NCBI GenBank assembly: GCA_020636955.1
Contig: JACJWY010000007.1
Coordinates: 67,673 to 131,672, forward strand
DNA: 64,000 nt
Direction of reading: 5' to 3'
Origin: Thermoleophilales bacterium
GTDB lineage: Bacteria > Actinomycetota > Thermoleophilia > Solirubrobacterales > 70-9
This document shows positions 43,794-56,042 of this stretch, in pieces. A program made the position numbers and the translations under genes. Under the pieces are notes generated by a model that made no database searches, was not told the origin of the DNA, and worked only from the letters and a program-made list of their open reading frames with translations. Each line of letters starts with the position of its first letter. Positions within the stretch are counted from its first letter, which is position 1.

Positions 43794-45257
43794 ATGTCCA
43801 AAACAGCCCGAAAGGTTCGTTCACCCCGAATCGGCCTGCCTGAACGCGTCCTGCGTGATCAGGCTCTGGCAAGCCGGATCTCCGGAGGGGACCGTTCGGC
43901 TTTCGACGAGATGTTCCGGCGTTATCACCAGCAGATCTACAGATTCTGTTCGGCCATGGTGGGGCCGGAAGAAGGCAAGGACATGCTTCAGAACGTGATG
44001 ACGAAGGCGATGACTTCCATGCCCCGTGACGAGGACTTCCAGTTGAAACCGTGGCTCTACCGTGTAGCCCGGAATGAATGTGTAGACCACATCCGCTCGG
44101 CACGGCGGACCGATTCCGGGTTTGAGGGTGACCATCAGGTCGACGATTCCCGTCAGGCTGATCCTCATCAGAGCTCGGTCGACCGCGAGCAGTTGAAGCA
44201 GCTGGTGGAAGACCTCAACGGACTTCCTGAAAAGCAGCGCGCGACCCTGGTCATGCGCGAGTTGTCGGGGCTCAGTTACCGGGAAATCGCTGATTCGATG
44301 GGTTCCTCCGAGTCTGCCGCGAAGCAGGTTGTCTACGAGGCGCGTCTCTCGCTCGAGCAGGCGGAGCTCGGCCGGAAGCTGGCATGTGCCGACGTCAGGG
44401 AGTTGATCTCGAAGCGTGACCGGCGGAAGCTGCGGGGACGACAGGTCCGGTCTCACATGAATCACTGCCAGGACTGCACCGATTTCGAGATGGCCATATC
44501 CGCGAGGGAGCAAAGCCTTCAGGCACTGTTCCCTGTGCTTCCGCTCGGTGCCGCGGCCGGCATCCTCGGCGCCGCGCGCGAGGGCGCGGCCGCGGCAACA
44601 TCCGGCGGGGTGGTGGCCGGGGGCGTCGCTACCGGCATTGTCACAAAGGGCGTCGTGGCGCTGGTCGTTGCCGGGGGAATCGGCCTGGGCGCAGCCGAGG
44701 TGTCCCGCCACCACCGTGACGTTCCAACGGGGCAGGCGCTCACCCGGGAATCAAGTCAGACGGTGGGTTTCGGAGCGTCGGCTGGATTCGGGCCGGAGAG
44801 TCCGGAAGCGGTCACCGACGGCGGTGAGTCCGGTAAGGCGGGCCGCGAAAGCGGGAAGCGGGAAGACCGTAACGATGAGGGGCGGTCAGGTTCGGCCCGG
44901 GAGCGAGGCGAATCGGAGAAGAACGGCCAGGAATCGACCGGGAGCGGGACAGGAAGCGACTCGTCGGGCGAACGGATTACCCCCGGGCGGGGGCAAGGCA
45001 GCGGACCGGCCGAATTGCCCGAAGCCTCCTCAAAGGGCCAGGCCAGGGCTGATGAAGCTTCAAGCGCGGTTCCCGGAAAGACCGGAAGCTCGCCCCCATC
45101 AAAGAAACCCGCGACCTCGCCCGGGGCGTCTTCCAGCGGAGGCGGCGGTAGCTCACAGGGCGCATCAGGAGCCGTGACGACGGGAAGTTCGAACGGCAAG
45201 TCGGAATCCGCGCCGGCGGTCGGCAAGCCGGAATCGCCGGGCAAATCCGGGAAGTAG
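43794..45257 (+). CDS. ECF sigma factor with fused zinc-binding and transmembrane C-terminal region
   Basis: 487 aa from ATG 43794 (AAGGG 11 bases upstream). Sigma-2 region about 35-103 (FDEMFRRYHQQIYRFCS, PWLYRVARNECVDHIRSARR), sigma-4 about 135-190 (LPEKQRATLVMRELSGLSYR, ESAAKQVVYEAR), then a zinc anti-sigma-like H-x3-C-x2-C (HMNHCQDC, H221/C225/C228), a hydrophobic segment about 272-301, and a ~180-aa Gly/Ser/Glu-rich tail predicted outside the cell. The protein thus looks like a sigma factor joined to its own anti-sigma and membrane anchor, as in ECF52/53-type fusions. Release would need proteolysis or a conformational change. Confidence 0.85.
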   Translation: MSKTARKVRSPRIGLPERVLRDQALASRISGGDRSAFDEMFRRYHQQIYRFCSAMVGPEEGKDMLQNVMTKAMTSMPRDEDFQLKPWLYRVARNECVDHIRSARRTDSGFEGDHQVDDSRQADPHQSSVDREQLKQLVEDLNGLPEKQRATLVMRELSGLSYREIADSMGSSESAAKQVVYEARLSLEQAELGRKLACADVRELISKRDRRKLRGRQVRSHMNHCQDCTDFEMAISAREQSLQALFPVLPLGAAAGILGAAREGAAAATSGGVVAGGVATGIVTKGVVALVVAGGIGLGAAEVSRHHRDVPTGQALTRESSQTVGFGASAGFGPESPEAVTDGGESGKAGRESGKREDRNDEGRSGSARERGESEKNGQESTGSGTGSDSSGERITPGRGQGSGPAELPEASSKGQARADEASSAVPGKTGSSPPSKKPATSPGASSSGGGGSSQGASGAVTTGSSNGKSESAPAVGKPESPGKSGK

Positions 45258-45259
45258 TT

Positions 45260-45288
45260 CCTTACTTTCGGGGTCGGTCTTCGTTTCG
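45260..45288 (+). promoter_or_regulatory. Putative ECF-dependent promoter of the secreted Cys-repeat protein
   Basis: CCTTACTTTC (45260-45269), 12 bases, CGTTTCG (45282-45288), the same layout as the promoter of the sigma gene. It overlaps the last codon region of the sigma gene stop (45255-45257) by adjacency only, and lies 47 bp before the GTG of the next gene. Confidence 0.65.
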
Positions 45289-45334
45289 GGATTGAACAGG
45301 CCGCAAACGCGGTCTTCTGAAAGGAGAATCCCAA

Positions 45335-45694
45335 GTGAAGAAGTTCGCACTGACAATCGTCGCCACGGCCGCCATTCTGGCGCCGGTGGCCTCCGCAACC
45401 GCAGGCACCCACCCCGAGCACCCCGACCAGGCCAAGGGTCCGAAGGCGGTCAAGGTAAGCAAGGCCAAGGCCTACGGGAAGTACTGCAAGGGTCAGAGCA
45501 AGAAGCACGTCAAGGGTCAGAAGGGGACCGACTTCTCGCGTTGCGTCAACGCGATGGCCAAAGCCGACCGGGATGATTCGGTCGCAGCCCGCAAAGCCTG
45601 CAAGGCACTCAGCAAGAAGCATCTGAATGGCGTCAAGGGAACTCCTTTCAGCCGCTGCATTGTCGGCGTCGCGCAGATGCGCAAAGACGCCTGA
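45335..45694 (+). CDS. Small secreted protein with two cysteine repeats
   Basis: 119 aa from GTG 45335 (AAAGGAG upstream). Signal peptide to about residue 23, then a basic mature protein with two imperfect repeats, each Cys-x18-Cys (C51-C70 and C89-C108), sharing SKKH and KGT-FSRC. The two pairs could form disulfides. No family recognised. Follows the tethered ECF sigma gene and shares its promoter motif, so it is a likely target of that sigma factor. Confidence 0.7.
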   Translation: MKKFALTIVATAAILAPVASATAGTHPEHPDQAKGPKAVKVSKAKAYGKYCKGQSKKHVKGQKGTDFSRCVNAMAKADRDDSVAARKACKALSKKHLNGVKGTPFSRCIVGVAQMRKDA

Positions 45695-45704
45695 CGTTGC
45701 CGCG

Positions 45705-45728
45705 CAGCCCCCGCTCCGGCGGGGGTTG
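45705..45728. terminator. GC-rich hairpin after the secreted protein gene
   Basis: CAGCCCCCGC pairs with GCGGGGGTTG around a TCCG loop (10 pairs, one G-T). No long U-run. It separates the secreted-protein gene from the convergent tRNA-Arg and probably ends transcription from at least one side. Confidence 0.55.
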
Positions 45729-45735
45729 CGTACAG

Positions 45736-45809
<74 letters not shown>

Positions 45810-45847
45810 GGAAGCGCGGAGTCTAGTGATCGGGCTACCCTGCCCGC

Positions 45848-46813
45848 ATGGACCTCTCCGTCGCATTCCTCGGCACCGGAGGGCCGGTGCCAACCGCCCT
45901 GCGCGGCACCGCCAGCGTGCTCGTGACGCGTGGTGGCGAGAAGCTCATGTTCGATTGCGGAGAGGGAACCCAGCGCCAGCTCCGGCGTTCGATGGGGCTG
46001 GTGCAGGTCGACGAGATCTACCTGACCCATTTCCATCTGGATCACTGTCTCGGCCTGCCCGGCCTGCTCAAAACCTATGACCTGAACGACCGCGAAGAGC
46101 CGCTGCTGCTGTTCGGCCCAGCCGGCCTGAACAAGCTGATGAAGGACTTGCAGCCCCTGATCGGCCGGCTCGGGTTTCACCTGGAGATCGACGAACTGGC
46201 TCCAGGAGACATCCTGCCCCACGTTGATTACGAGATCGAGGCATTTCCGGTGGAGCACCGGACGAGCGCCCTCGGCTACGCCCTGCTCGAAGACGATCGG
46301 CCCGGCCGGTTCGATCCCGACGAGGCCGTCCGGCTTGGTGTCGAACCCGGACCCGCTTTCAAGGCGCTCCAGGACGGGGAGGAAGTAGACGGCAGGGATG
46401 GAAAGGTCCGGCCGGATCAGGTGATGGGGGACGACCGGCTGGGTCGGGCCGTGGCGATCACCGGTGACACCAGACCCTGTCAGGCGACGGTTGAGGCCGC
46501 CCGCGAAGCGGACCTGCTGGTTCACGACGCCAGCTTCATGGTCGAGGACGATGACCGGGCCGAAGAGACAGGGCATTCGACCGGCACCGAGGCCGCCGAA
46601 GTCGCGGCCGAAGCGGGGGCGAAGATGCTGGCTCTGGTCCACATCTCATCCCGCTACCACGTGGGGAGGGCCTTGGAGGAAGCCAAAGCCGTCTTTTCGA
46701 ACACCATCGCACCGCGGGATTTCGACACGGTTGAGATCCCCTTCCCGGAACGCGGCGAACCGGAACTTGTGCCCGGGGGCGCAAAACGAGAGGCAAAGCC
46801 GGATCGCAAGTAG
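45848..46813 (+). CDS. rnz: Ribonuclease Z
   Basis: MBL-fold endonuclease that matures tRNA 3' ends. 321 aa. Visible: VAFLGTGGPVPTALRGTAS, MFDCGEGTQRQL, zinc motif LTHFHLDHCLGLPGL (HxHxDH), VEHRTSALGYAL, AITGDTRP, LVHDASF, GHSTGTEAAEVA and LVHISSRY. Here the zinc site reads HFHLDH as in tRNase Z. TACCCT ends 6 bases before the ATG. tRNAs here lack an encoded CCA, which is the substrate type RNase Z handles. Confidence 0.93.
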   Translation: MDLSVAFLGTGGPVPTALRGTASVLVTRGGEKLMFDCGEGTQRQLRRSMGLVQVDEIYLTHFHLDHCLGLPGLLKTYDLNDREEPLLLFGPAGLNKLMKDLQPLIGRLGFHLEIDELAPGDILPHVDYEIEAFPVEHRTSALGYALLEDDRPGRFDPDEAVRLGVEPGPAFKALQDGEEVDGRDGKVRPDQVMGDDRLGRAVAITGDTRPCQATVEAAREADLLVHDASFMVEDDDRAEETGHSTGTEAAEVAAEAGAKMLALVHISSRYHVGRALEEAKAVFSNTIAPRDFDTVEIPFPERGEPELVPGGAKREAKPDRK

Positions 46814-46832
46814 AACCAGCCTCCGTTCCCGC

Positions 46833-46850
46833 GGGTCCGGCCGGGGACCC
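46833..46850 (+). terminator. Possible hairpin terminator after rnz
   Basis: GGGTCC (46833-46838) and GGACCC (46845-46850) form a 6-bp stem 20 bases after the rnz stop. No U-run, so only a weak candidate. Confidence 0.3.
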
Positions 46851-46936
46851 ACCGCTACACCAGCCCGACCACCGTACTCGGGTACCAGGAAAATCTTCCT
46901 CCTTGCCCTGCGCCGGCCTGCGTCGGTGGGTACTGC

Positions 46937-46983
46937 TATCTTGATCCTCGTTCCTTTAATTGCGGTCCTGTGAGGCCGGGAAG
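46937..46983 (+). promoter_or_regulatory. pyr operon promoter and possible PyrR-binding leader hairpin
   Basis: TATCTT (46937-46942) is a possible -10. The resulting short leader carries GGTCCTGTGAGGCC, which can fold as a small bulged hairpin with GAGG in its 3' part, right before GGGAAGG and the pyrR GTG. PyrR proteins bind hairpins with an (A)GAGG-type loop; in mycobacteria this blocks translation. The match is partial. Confidence 0.35.
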
Positions 46984-47544
46984 GTGACTTTGAACGAGAA
47001 GGTAGTGCTGGAAGCAAACGACGTCGAGCGCACGCTCCGTCGCATCGCCCACGAGGTCGTCGAGAAGAATCCGGACGCCTCCGCTCTCGCCATTGTCGGC
47101 ATTCACACCGGAGGCGCCTTTCTTGCCGATCGTCTGACTTCGATGATCGCCGGCCTCTCCGGCGAGGCTCCGCCGCTCGGCGAGATCGACATCTCCTTCT
47201 ACCGCGATGACATCGGTATCCGAGGCTCCGACTACCAGCCGGTGGTCCACTCGACAAGGCTCGATTTTCCGCTTGAGGAAAGGACCGTTGTTCTGGTCGA
47301 CGACGTGCTCTTCACCGGGCGCACCGTCAGAGCCGCGATCGAGGCCCTCTTCGACTTCGGCCGGCCCGCCCGGATCCAGCTCGCCGTGCTCTGTGACCGC
47401 GGGCACCGGGAATTGCCGATCAGGCCCGACTACGTCGGTAAGAACCTGCCGACCTCGCGCAGCGAGCAGGTTTCGGTACGGCTGAAAGAGACCGATGGTG
47501 AAGACGAAGTAGCGATCCTTTCCCCGGTCGAGGCGATCGAATGA
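46984..47544 (+). CDS. pyrR: Bifunctional pyr operon regulator / uracil phosphoribosyltransferase PyrR
   Basis: 186 aa from GTG 46984. PRTase fold: ALAIVGIHTGGAFLADRL, EIDISFYRDDIG, PRPP loop VVLVDDVLFTGRTVRAA, LAVLCDRGHRELPIRPDYVG. PyrR binds pyr mRNA in response to UMP/UTP. First gene of the pyrimidine operon; pyrB overlaps its stop by 4 bases. TTG 46990 is an alternative start. Confidence 0.94.
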   Translation: MTLNEKVVLEANDVERTLRRIAHEVVEKNPDASALAIVGIHTGGAFLADRLTSMIAGLSGEAPPLGEIDISFYRDDIGIRGSDYQPVVHSTRLDFPLEERTVVLVDDVLFTGRTVRAAIEALFDFGRPARIQLAVLCDRGHRELPIRPDYVGKNLPTSRSEQVSVRLKETDGEDEVAILSPVEAIE

Positions 47545-48488
47545 AACATCTGCTCAGCATCGAAGATCTCGACCAGGAAGCGGTGGACGGCCTGCTCGAC
47601 CGGGCCGAGAGCTTCGCCGAGGTGTCGAAGCGCGACATCAAGAAGGTGCCGGCCCTGCGCGGACGCACCGTGGTCACTCTCTTCTACGAGGCGAGCACCC
47701 GCACGTCGTCCTCCTTCGAGCTTGCCGCCAAGCGACTTTCTGCTGATGTCGTCTCGGTCAAGGCCTCGGGCTCGTCGGTCGAGAAGGGCGAATCACTGAA
47801 GGACACCGTGGAGACCCTTTCTGCCTACGACCCGGCGGCGATCATCATCCGCCACCCCCAGGCCGGTGCCGCGCAGATGCTGAGTGAATGGGTGGATGCC
47901 GCGATCGTGAACGCCGGGGACGGGATGCATCAGCACCCGAGTCAGGCACTACTCGACCTTTTCGCGCTGCGGCAGCGGATCGGGTCGATCGAGGGCAGGA
48001 AGATCTGGATCGTTGGTGACGTGCTCCACAGCCGGGTCGCCCGCTCAAATATCCAGGCCTTTTCGATGATGGGAGCGGACGTGACCATTGCCGGCCCGCC
48101 CACGCTTATCCCGAGGGGGATCGAGGCTTCGGGTTGCGAGGTCCGCTACGGGCTTGAGGGCATAGAGGAAGCGGACGTCGTCTACCTGCTCAGAATGCAG
48201 CACGAACGGATGGAGGAGAGCTTCGTGCCCTCGATCCGCGAATACGCGCGGCTTTTCCAGGTGAATTCCCGGCGACTGAACCCGAGGCAGCTGGTCATGC
48301 ATCCCGGACCGGTCAATCGCGGAGTCGAGATCGGCGGCGACGTGATCGATTCCGATCGATGCCTGATCGCCGACCAGGTGGCCTCGGGGCTGGCGGTGCG
48401 GATGGCGATCCTTTTCGAACTGCTCGCTCACGGCGGCGAGACCCATGCCAACGCCGAAGGCCCGGTGCCGATCGGAGAGCCGGCATGA
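47541..48488 (+). CDS. pyrB: Aspartate carbamoyltransferase catalytic subunit
   Basis: Condenses carbamoyl phosphate with aspartate in step two of UMP synthesis. 315 aa. Carbamoyl-phosphate loop FYEASTRTSSSFELAAKRL, second-subunit loop SSVEKGESLKDT, IIRHPQAGAA, GDGMHQHPSQALLDL, VMHPGPVNRGVEI. No pyrI gene follows, as usual in Actinobacteria. Overlaps both neighbours by 4 bases. Confidence 0.96.
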   Translation: MKHLLSIEDLDQEAVDGLLDRAESFAEVSKRDIKKVPALRGRTVVTLFYEASTRTSSSFELAAKRLSADVVSVKASGSSVEKGESLKDTVETLSAYDPAAIIIRHPQAGAAQMLSEWVDAAIVNAGDGMHQHPSQALLDLFALRQRIGSIEGRKIWIVGDVLHSRVARSNIQAFSMMGADVTIAGPPTLIPRGIEASGCEVRYGLEGIEEADVVYLLRMQHERMEESFVPSIREYARLFQVNSRRLNPRQLVMHPGPVNRGVEIGGDVIDSDRCLIADQVASGLAVRMAILFELLAHGGETHANAEGPVPIGEPA

Positions 48489-49879
48489 ACGAAGTGATCG
48501 ACGGACTGCCCGAAGAAGGTGCCGGCAATGGAGTCCTGCCCGCACCGCTGGTCCAGCGACCGGGGCCGGCGGCCAAAGTCCTGATCCGCGGAGCCGAGCT
48601 GCTGGATCCCGCGGCGGGAATCGCCGGGGCCAGGGACATACTGATCGAAGACGGGACCGTTTCTCGCCTGGCCGACCCCGGCTCACTGGACGCCGGAGAC
48701 GGGGTAGAAGTGATCGAAGCGGAGGGGCTCCATGTCTTTCCCGCCTTCTTTGACCCCCATGTCCATTTCCGCACGCCAGGGCAGGAATACAAGGAGGACC
48801 TCGAGACAGGCACCCGCTCGGCAGCCGCCGGTGGCTACGCAGGCGTCATCGCGATGGCAAATACCTCGCCACCGGTGTCGAGTCCGGAGCAGATCGAGGC
48901 CCTCCGCGACCGGGCCTCGCATGTCGCCTCGATCCCGGTCGGGTTCACGGCAACGGTGACCAGGGACATGAAGGGCACCGAGCTGACCGAGATGGCCGAA
49001 TTGCGTGAGGCCGGAGCGGTCGGATTCACCGACGACGGGTTGCCGATCGCCAGCGCCCGGATCCTGCGCCGGGCCCTTCAGTACCAGGCGATGACAGGCG
49101 GACGGATCGCCCTCCATGAGGAAGACCCCGAACTTTCCGGAAAGGGCGTGATGAACGAAGGTATCGTCTCTTCCGAACTCGGCCTGCGGGGGGTTCCGTC
49201 GATCTCCGAATCCACGATGATCGGGCGCGACGCCGCGATCGCCGGCTACGAAGGCGGGGCAATCCAGATCCAGCACCTGTCGGCGATCGAATCGATCGAG
49301 CAGATTCGAAGGGCGAAATTGGACGGCGTTGACATCACCTGCGAGGTGACTCCGCACCATCTCTGCCTGACCGACGAGGCGGTCCGCGATCTCGATGCTT
49401 CGAAACACAAGATGAATCCGCCACTCAGGACGGAGTCTGACCGTCAGGCGCTGATCGAAGCGCTGATTGACGGCACGATCGACTGCATCGCCACCGATCA
49501 CGCACCGCATGCCGTCCACGAGAAAGAGGTTCCCTACGAAGCGGCCAACATGGGGGTCACCGGTCTGGAAACCGCGTTCTCATCGATCTACACGGAACTC
49601 GTGCTGCCGGGGCGAATCACGCTGGAGTTGCTGGTCGAAAAGCTGGGCTGCGGCGGGATACCGTTCGGCATCGAACCTTTCACTTTGGCCGAAGGCAGCC
49701 GGGCCAATCTCTGCCTGGTTGATCTGGAGGCCGAGTGGGTGGTTGGCGAGGACGGTTACGAGAGCCGGTCGGTCAACTCCTGGTGCGCTGGCGAGACGCT
49801 TAGAGGACGGATCCTGGTGACCCTTGCCGATGGCCAGGTTGCCTTTCGCCTGAGATCCTTCAGTCTGGGAGTGGCATGA
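48485..49879 (+). CDS. pyrC: Dihydroorotase
   Basis: Cyclises carbamoyl aspartate to dihydroorotate. About 464 aa from ATG 48485, chosen because it overlaps the pyrB stop (ATGA); the frame is open further upstream inside pyrB but that is shadow. Metal motif FFDPHVHFRTPGQ, HEEDPEL, IQIQHLSAI, VTPHHLCLTDEAV, IATDHAPHAVHEK. Type I dihydroorotase pattern. The first 35 residues before KVLIRGAELLDP are extra. Confidence 0.95.
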   Translation: MNEVIDGLPEEGAGNGVLPAPLVQRPGPAAKVLIRGAELLDPAAGIAGARDILIEDGTVSRLADPGSLDAGDGVEVIEAEGLHVFPAFFDPHVHFRTPGQEYKEDLETGTRSAAAGGYAGVIAMANTSPPVSSPEQIEALRDRASHVASIPVGFTATVTRDMKGTELTEMAELREAGAVGFTDDGLPIASARILRRALQYQAMTGGRIALHEEDPELSGKGVMNEGIVSSELGLRGVPSISESTMIGRDAAIAGYEGGAIQIQHLSAIESIEQIRRAKLDGVDITCEVTPHHLCLTDEAVRDLDASKHKMNPPLRTESDRQALIEALIDGTIDCIATDHAPHAVHEKEVPYEAANMGVTGLETAFSSIYTELVLPGRITLELLVEKLGCGGIPFGIEPFTLAEGSRANLCLVDLEAEWVVGEDGYESRSVNSWCAGETLRGRILVTLADGQVAFRLRSFSLGVA

Positions 49880-51002
49880 GCGAGCCGACACCCGGATACG
49901 TCCTGCTGGAAGACGGCAGCCGTTTTGACGGAATGCTCTGTGGCAACACGGGCGGCGGGACCGGGGAGGTGGTCTTCAACACTTCCATGACCGGGTATCA
50001 GGAAGCGGTCACGGATCCCTCCTACGCCGGCCAGATCATCACCTTCACCTACACGATGATCGGCAACTACGGAGTTTCCGCCGCGGCAATGGAGTCCGAT
50101 GGCCCCCACGCAAGGGGCGTGATCATGCGTGAAGGACGCAACAACGCGGACGCAGCGTCGGCCGAAGGTGGCTGGCTTGACTGGCTCCAGGCCAACGGGG
50201 TCTGGGCTATAACCGGAGTGAACACCCGCGCCCTGGTCCGCCACATCCGCGACAAGGGTGCGATGCGGGGCGGGATATTTCCGGATTCGATCCCGACCGG
50301 TGAGGCGCTGGGGATGATCGAAAACGAACCGTCGATGGCCGGCTCCGACTTCGCCTCACAGGTAAGTCCGGAGACACCGATCGAACATGCCGGCCAGGGT
50401 CCTCATGTCGTCGCTCTCGATACCGGAATCAAGGCGTCGATCGTCAACCAGTTCCTGGAGCGGGACTGCCGGGTGACCCTGTTGCCCTGCCTGACCGGAG
50501 CCAGCGATGTCATGGCCCGGGAACCGGACCTGATCTTCCTGGCCAACGGTCCGGGCGACCCCGCGGCTGTTTCCGCCGTCACCGACACGATTCGCGAGCT
50601 GATCGGCGAGAAACCGATGGTGGGAATCTGCCTCGGCCACCAGCTGCTGAGCCGGGCAGTCGGGCTGGAAACCTTCAAGTTGCCGTTCGGCCATCGTGGT
50701 TCCAACCATCCGGTCAAGGACCTGGAAACCGGAGTGATCGAGATCACTTCCCAGAATCACGGTTTCGCCGTGGTCGGCCCCGATGGGGCGGGGACCATCG
50801 AAACCGACGAACCGGTGCGCTGGCAGACGAGCCACGGGGAAGCGGTTCTTTCCCACATCAATCTGTACGACCGCACGGTCGAGGGCCTGCGGCTGCCCGA
50901 TGCAAAGGCGATGACCGTCCAGCATCACCCCGAAGCAGGGCCCGGACCGCGCGATGCCCGGCACTTATTTGACCGCTTCCTCGACCTGGCGAAGGAGGGC
51001 TG

Positions 51003-51003
<1 letters not shown>
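49876..51003 (+). CDS. carA: Carbamoyl-phosphate synthase small subunit
   Basis: Glutaminase subunit that feeds ammonia to CarB. 375 aa. N-terminal CPSase domain (GYVLLEDGSRFDGMLCG, VVFNTSMTGYQEAVTDPSYA), then a class-I amidotransferase: LANGPGDPAAV, nucleophile Cys in MVGICLGHQLLSRA, SQNHGFAV, and HHPEAGPGPRD. 4-base overlap with pyrC, one-base overlap with carB. Confidence 0.96.
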
Positions 51004-54069
<3,066 letters not shown>

Positions 54070-54080
<11 letters not shown>

Positions 54081-54948
54081 GGCCGGCGGCAGGCCCGACC
54101 GGGTTCAGGCGCCCTTCGGCCGGCGCCTTTGCGAAGTGATCGAAAGCAGGGCCGCCGGCGGCTACCGGATCTTCACCCTGGCTGACCAGACCGGCCCGCC
54201 ACCGGCGCCCGGGCAGTTCTTCATGCTCGCCGCCAGCCCGGACTGGAGCGGTGAGGGCGGTCGGCCGTACCTGCCGCGGGCGATATCGCACGCGAGGGTT
54301 TCGGAGCACGTGAAAGGCGGTCTCCGGCTCGATTTCCTGATCGACGAGGTCGGCCCCGGCACGTCAAGGCTCGCCCGGATGAAACCGGGAGACGGGTGCT
54401 GGGTCGCCGGGCCCTTCGGTGGAAGGTTCAGCCTGCCAAAGCAACTCAATTCGAAAGCGGCGGGCGCGATTCTGGTCGGGGGCGGCATCGGCATCGCCCC
54501 GATGGCGGTGCTGAGGAGAGAGTTGGTCGACCGCGGAATCCCGTCGCGGACCCTGCTCGGGTTCCGGGACCAGCAGCACTCCGGCGGGATCGACGAGCTG
54601 TTCGGTTGCGAAGAGACCCGGCTCGCCTACGAGGACGGGAGCTCCGGACACAAGGGCTACGTGACCGACCTGCTGCTCCAGCTGCTCGAAGGGGATGACT
54701 CGGGGTCGGCCGCCGTCTACTCGTGCGGTCCCCCGGCGATGCTCGAAGCGGTACGTCAGATATGTCTTGAACGCGGGCTTCCGGTGGAACTCGCCCTCGA
54801 GTCGCCGATGGCCTGCGGGTACGGTGCCTGCTTCGGCTGCGCGGTGCCGAAAGCCGAGGGCGGTTACATGCGGCTCTGTATCGACGGCCCGGTCGTGCGT
54901 GGTGACGAGATCGCCTCGGCGATGGCGGGAGAGCCGGCCGTTGGCTGA
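54070..54948 (+). CDS. pyrK: Dihydroorotate dehydrogenase electron-transfer subunit
   Basis: 292 aa from ATG 54070, with CAGGAG just before. FAD domain: PPPAPGQFFMLAAS, LPRAISHARVS, GDGCWVAGPFGGRF; NAD-binding: AILVGGGIGIAPMAVLRREL, VYSCGPPAMLEAV; 2Fe-2S cluster cysteines in MACGYGACFGCAVPK and LCIDGPVV. Marks PyrD as class 1B, using NAD+. Overlaps carB by 11 bases and pyrD by 8. Confidence 0.93.
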
Positions 54949-55876
54949 ACCATCCTCCATCGACCTCGCAACCGAGATCTGTGGCATCGGGCTGGACGGC
55001 CCGGTGCTGAACGGATCCGGGACCTTCGACGCCCTGGCTGCCCGCAAGGTCTTCGGCGACGCCCTGATCGAGGACTTCCCGTTCGACTGCTACGTCTCGA
55101 AGACGATCACCATGAACCCGCGCCCCGGCAATCCGCCCTACCGGCTGTGGGAGACGCCGTCGGGAATGATCAACTCGATCGGTTTGCCCGGCCCCGGTCT
55201 CGAGGGGTTTCTGGCCCGGGACCTGGACGGACTGGCCGAGTTCGGTGTGCCGCTGATCGTCTCGGTGATGGCCGACCAGGTCGAGGATTTCGAGGTTCTG
55301 GTCGCGCGGGTGGCGGCCCGGGACGAAGTCGCGGGAATCGAACTGAACGTCTCCTGTCCGAATGTCCACTCGGGTTTGATCGTCGGTGAGCAGCCCTCCG
55401 AGACCGAGGCGCTGATGAAGGCTCTGCGTCCGATCACCGAGAAGCCATTGGTGGTCAAGCTGACGCCGAATGTCGCCAACCCCCACGAGGTCGCGGTAGC
55501 GGCCGAGGCCGGCGGCGCTGATGCGGTCTCGATGATCAACACAGTCAAGGCGGCCGCGATAGACCCCACTGTCAACCGGGCCTGGCTGGGCGCGGGGGCC
55601 GGGGGTCTCTCGGGACCGGCGGTGCGTCCGATTGCCCTGGCCCAGGTCCGGGCTGTGGCGGAGGCGGTGACGATTCCGGTGATCGGGATGGGCGGGATCA
55701 CCGACTCGGAGTCGGCACTTGAATTCATTCTCGCCGGCGCAAGAGTCGTTGCGGTCGGAACCGAGAACTTCCGTGATCCCCGGGCCGGCAACGCGGTGAA
55801 GGACGGGCTGCCGGCCGCGCTCCGGCGACGCGGATTCGCCTCGCTGGCTGAGGCACAGTCCGCAACGCTCGGTTGA
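54941..55876 (+). CDS. pyrD: Dihydroorotate dehydrogenase, catalytic subunit (class 1B)
   Basis: About 311 aa from TTG 54941 (GGGAGAG upstream). TIM barrel with FMN: ATEICGIGLDGPVLNGSGTF, SKTITMNPRPGNPPYRLWET, catalytic Cys in ELNVSCPNVHSGL, VVKLTPNVANP, GGLSGPAVRPIALAQV, IGMGGITDSESALEFILAGA. With PyrK it forms the NAD+-linked enzyme. Last gene of the operon; pyrF is absent here although it usually sits at this place in Actinobacteria. Confidence 0.95.
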   Translation: MAEPSSIDLATEICGIGLDGPVLNGSGTFDALAARKVFGDALIEDFPFDCYVSKTITMNPRPGNPPYRLWETPSGMINSIGLPGPGLEGFLARDLDGLAEFGVPLIVSVMADQVEDFEVLVARVAARDEVAGIELNVSCPNVHSGLIVGEQPSETEALMKALRPITEKPLVVKLTPNVANPHEVAVAAEAGGADAVSMINTVKAAAIDPTVNRAWLGAGAGGLSGPAVRPIALAQVRAVAEAVTIPVIGMGGITDSESALEFILAGARVVAVGTENFRDPRAGNAVKDGLPAALRRRGFASLAEAQSATLG

Positions 55877-55942
55877 CCTGCCCGATACCGAACGGCCGTC
55901 GCCGCGACACTCGTTCCGGATGTCCGGCACGGCCTTCGCCTA

Positions 55943-55993
55943 AACCTCGAGTCGAGGTTGAGATGGATTTGCCCGAAATGGGCACTTTTCGGG
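55943..55993. terminator. Palindrome and terminator-like hairpin after pyrD
   Basis: AACCTCGA-G-TCGAGGTT (55943-55959) is a perfect 8+8 dyad. Then CCCGAAA (55972-55978) pairs with TTTCGGG (55987-55993), followed by GG and TTTT. The second fits a weak intrinsic terminator for the pyr operon; the first may be an operator or part of the same 3' structure. Confidence 0.45.
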
Positions 55994-56025
55994 GGTTTTC
56001 GGCCTCCGGCCAGCTCCGCAATGGC

Positions 56026-56031
56026 TATACT
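56026..56031 (+). promoter_or_regulatory. mihF -10 promoter box
   Basis: TATACT 11 bases before the ATG at 56043, implying a very short leader. No clear -35. Confidence 0.55.
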
Positions 56032-56042
56032 CGCGCCCTTCC

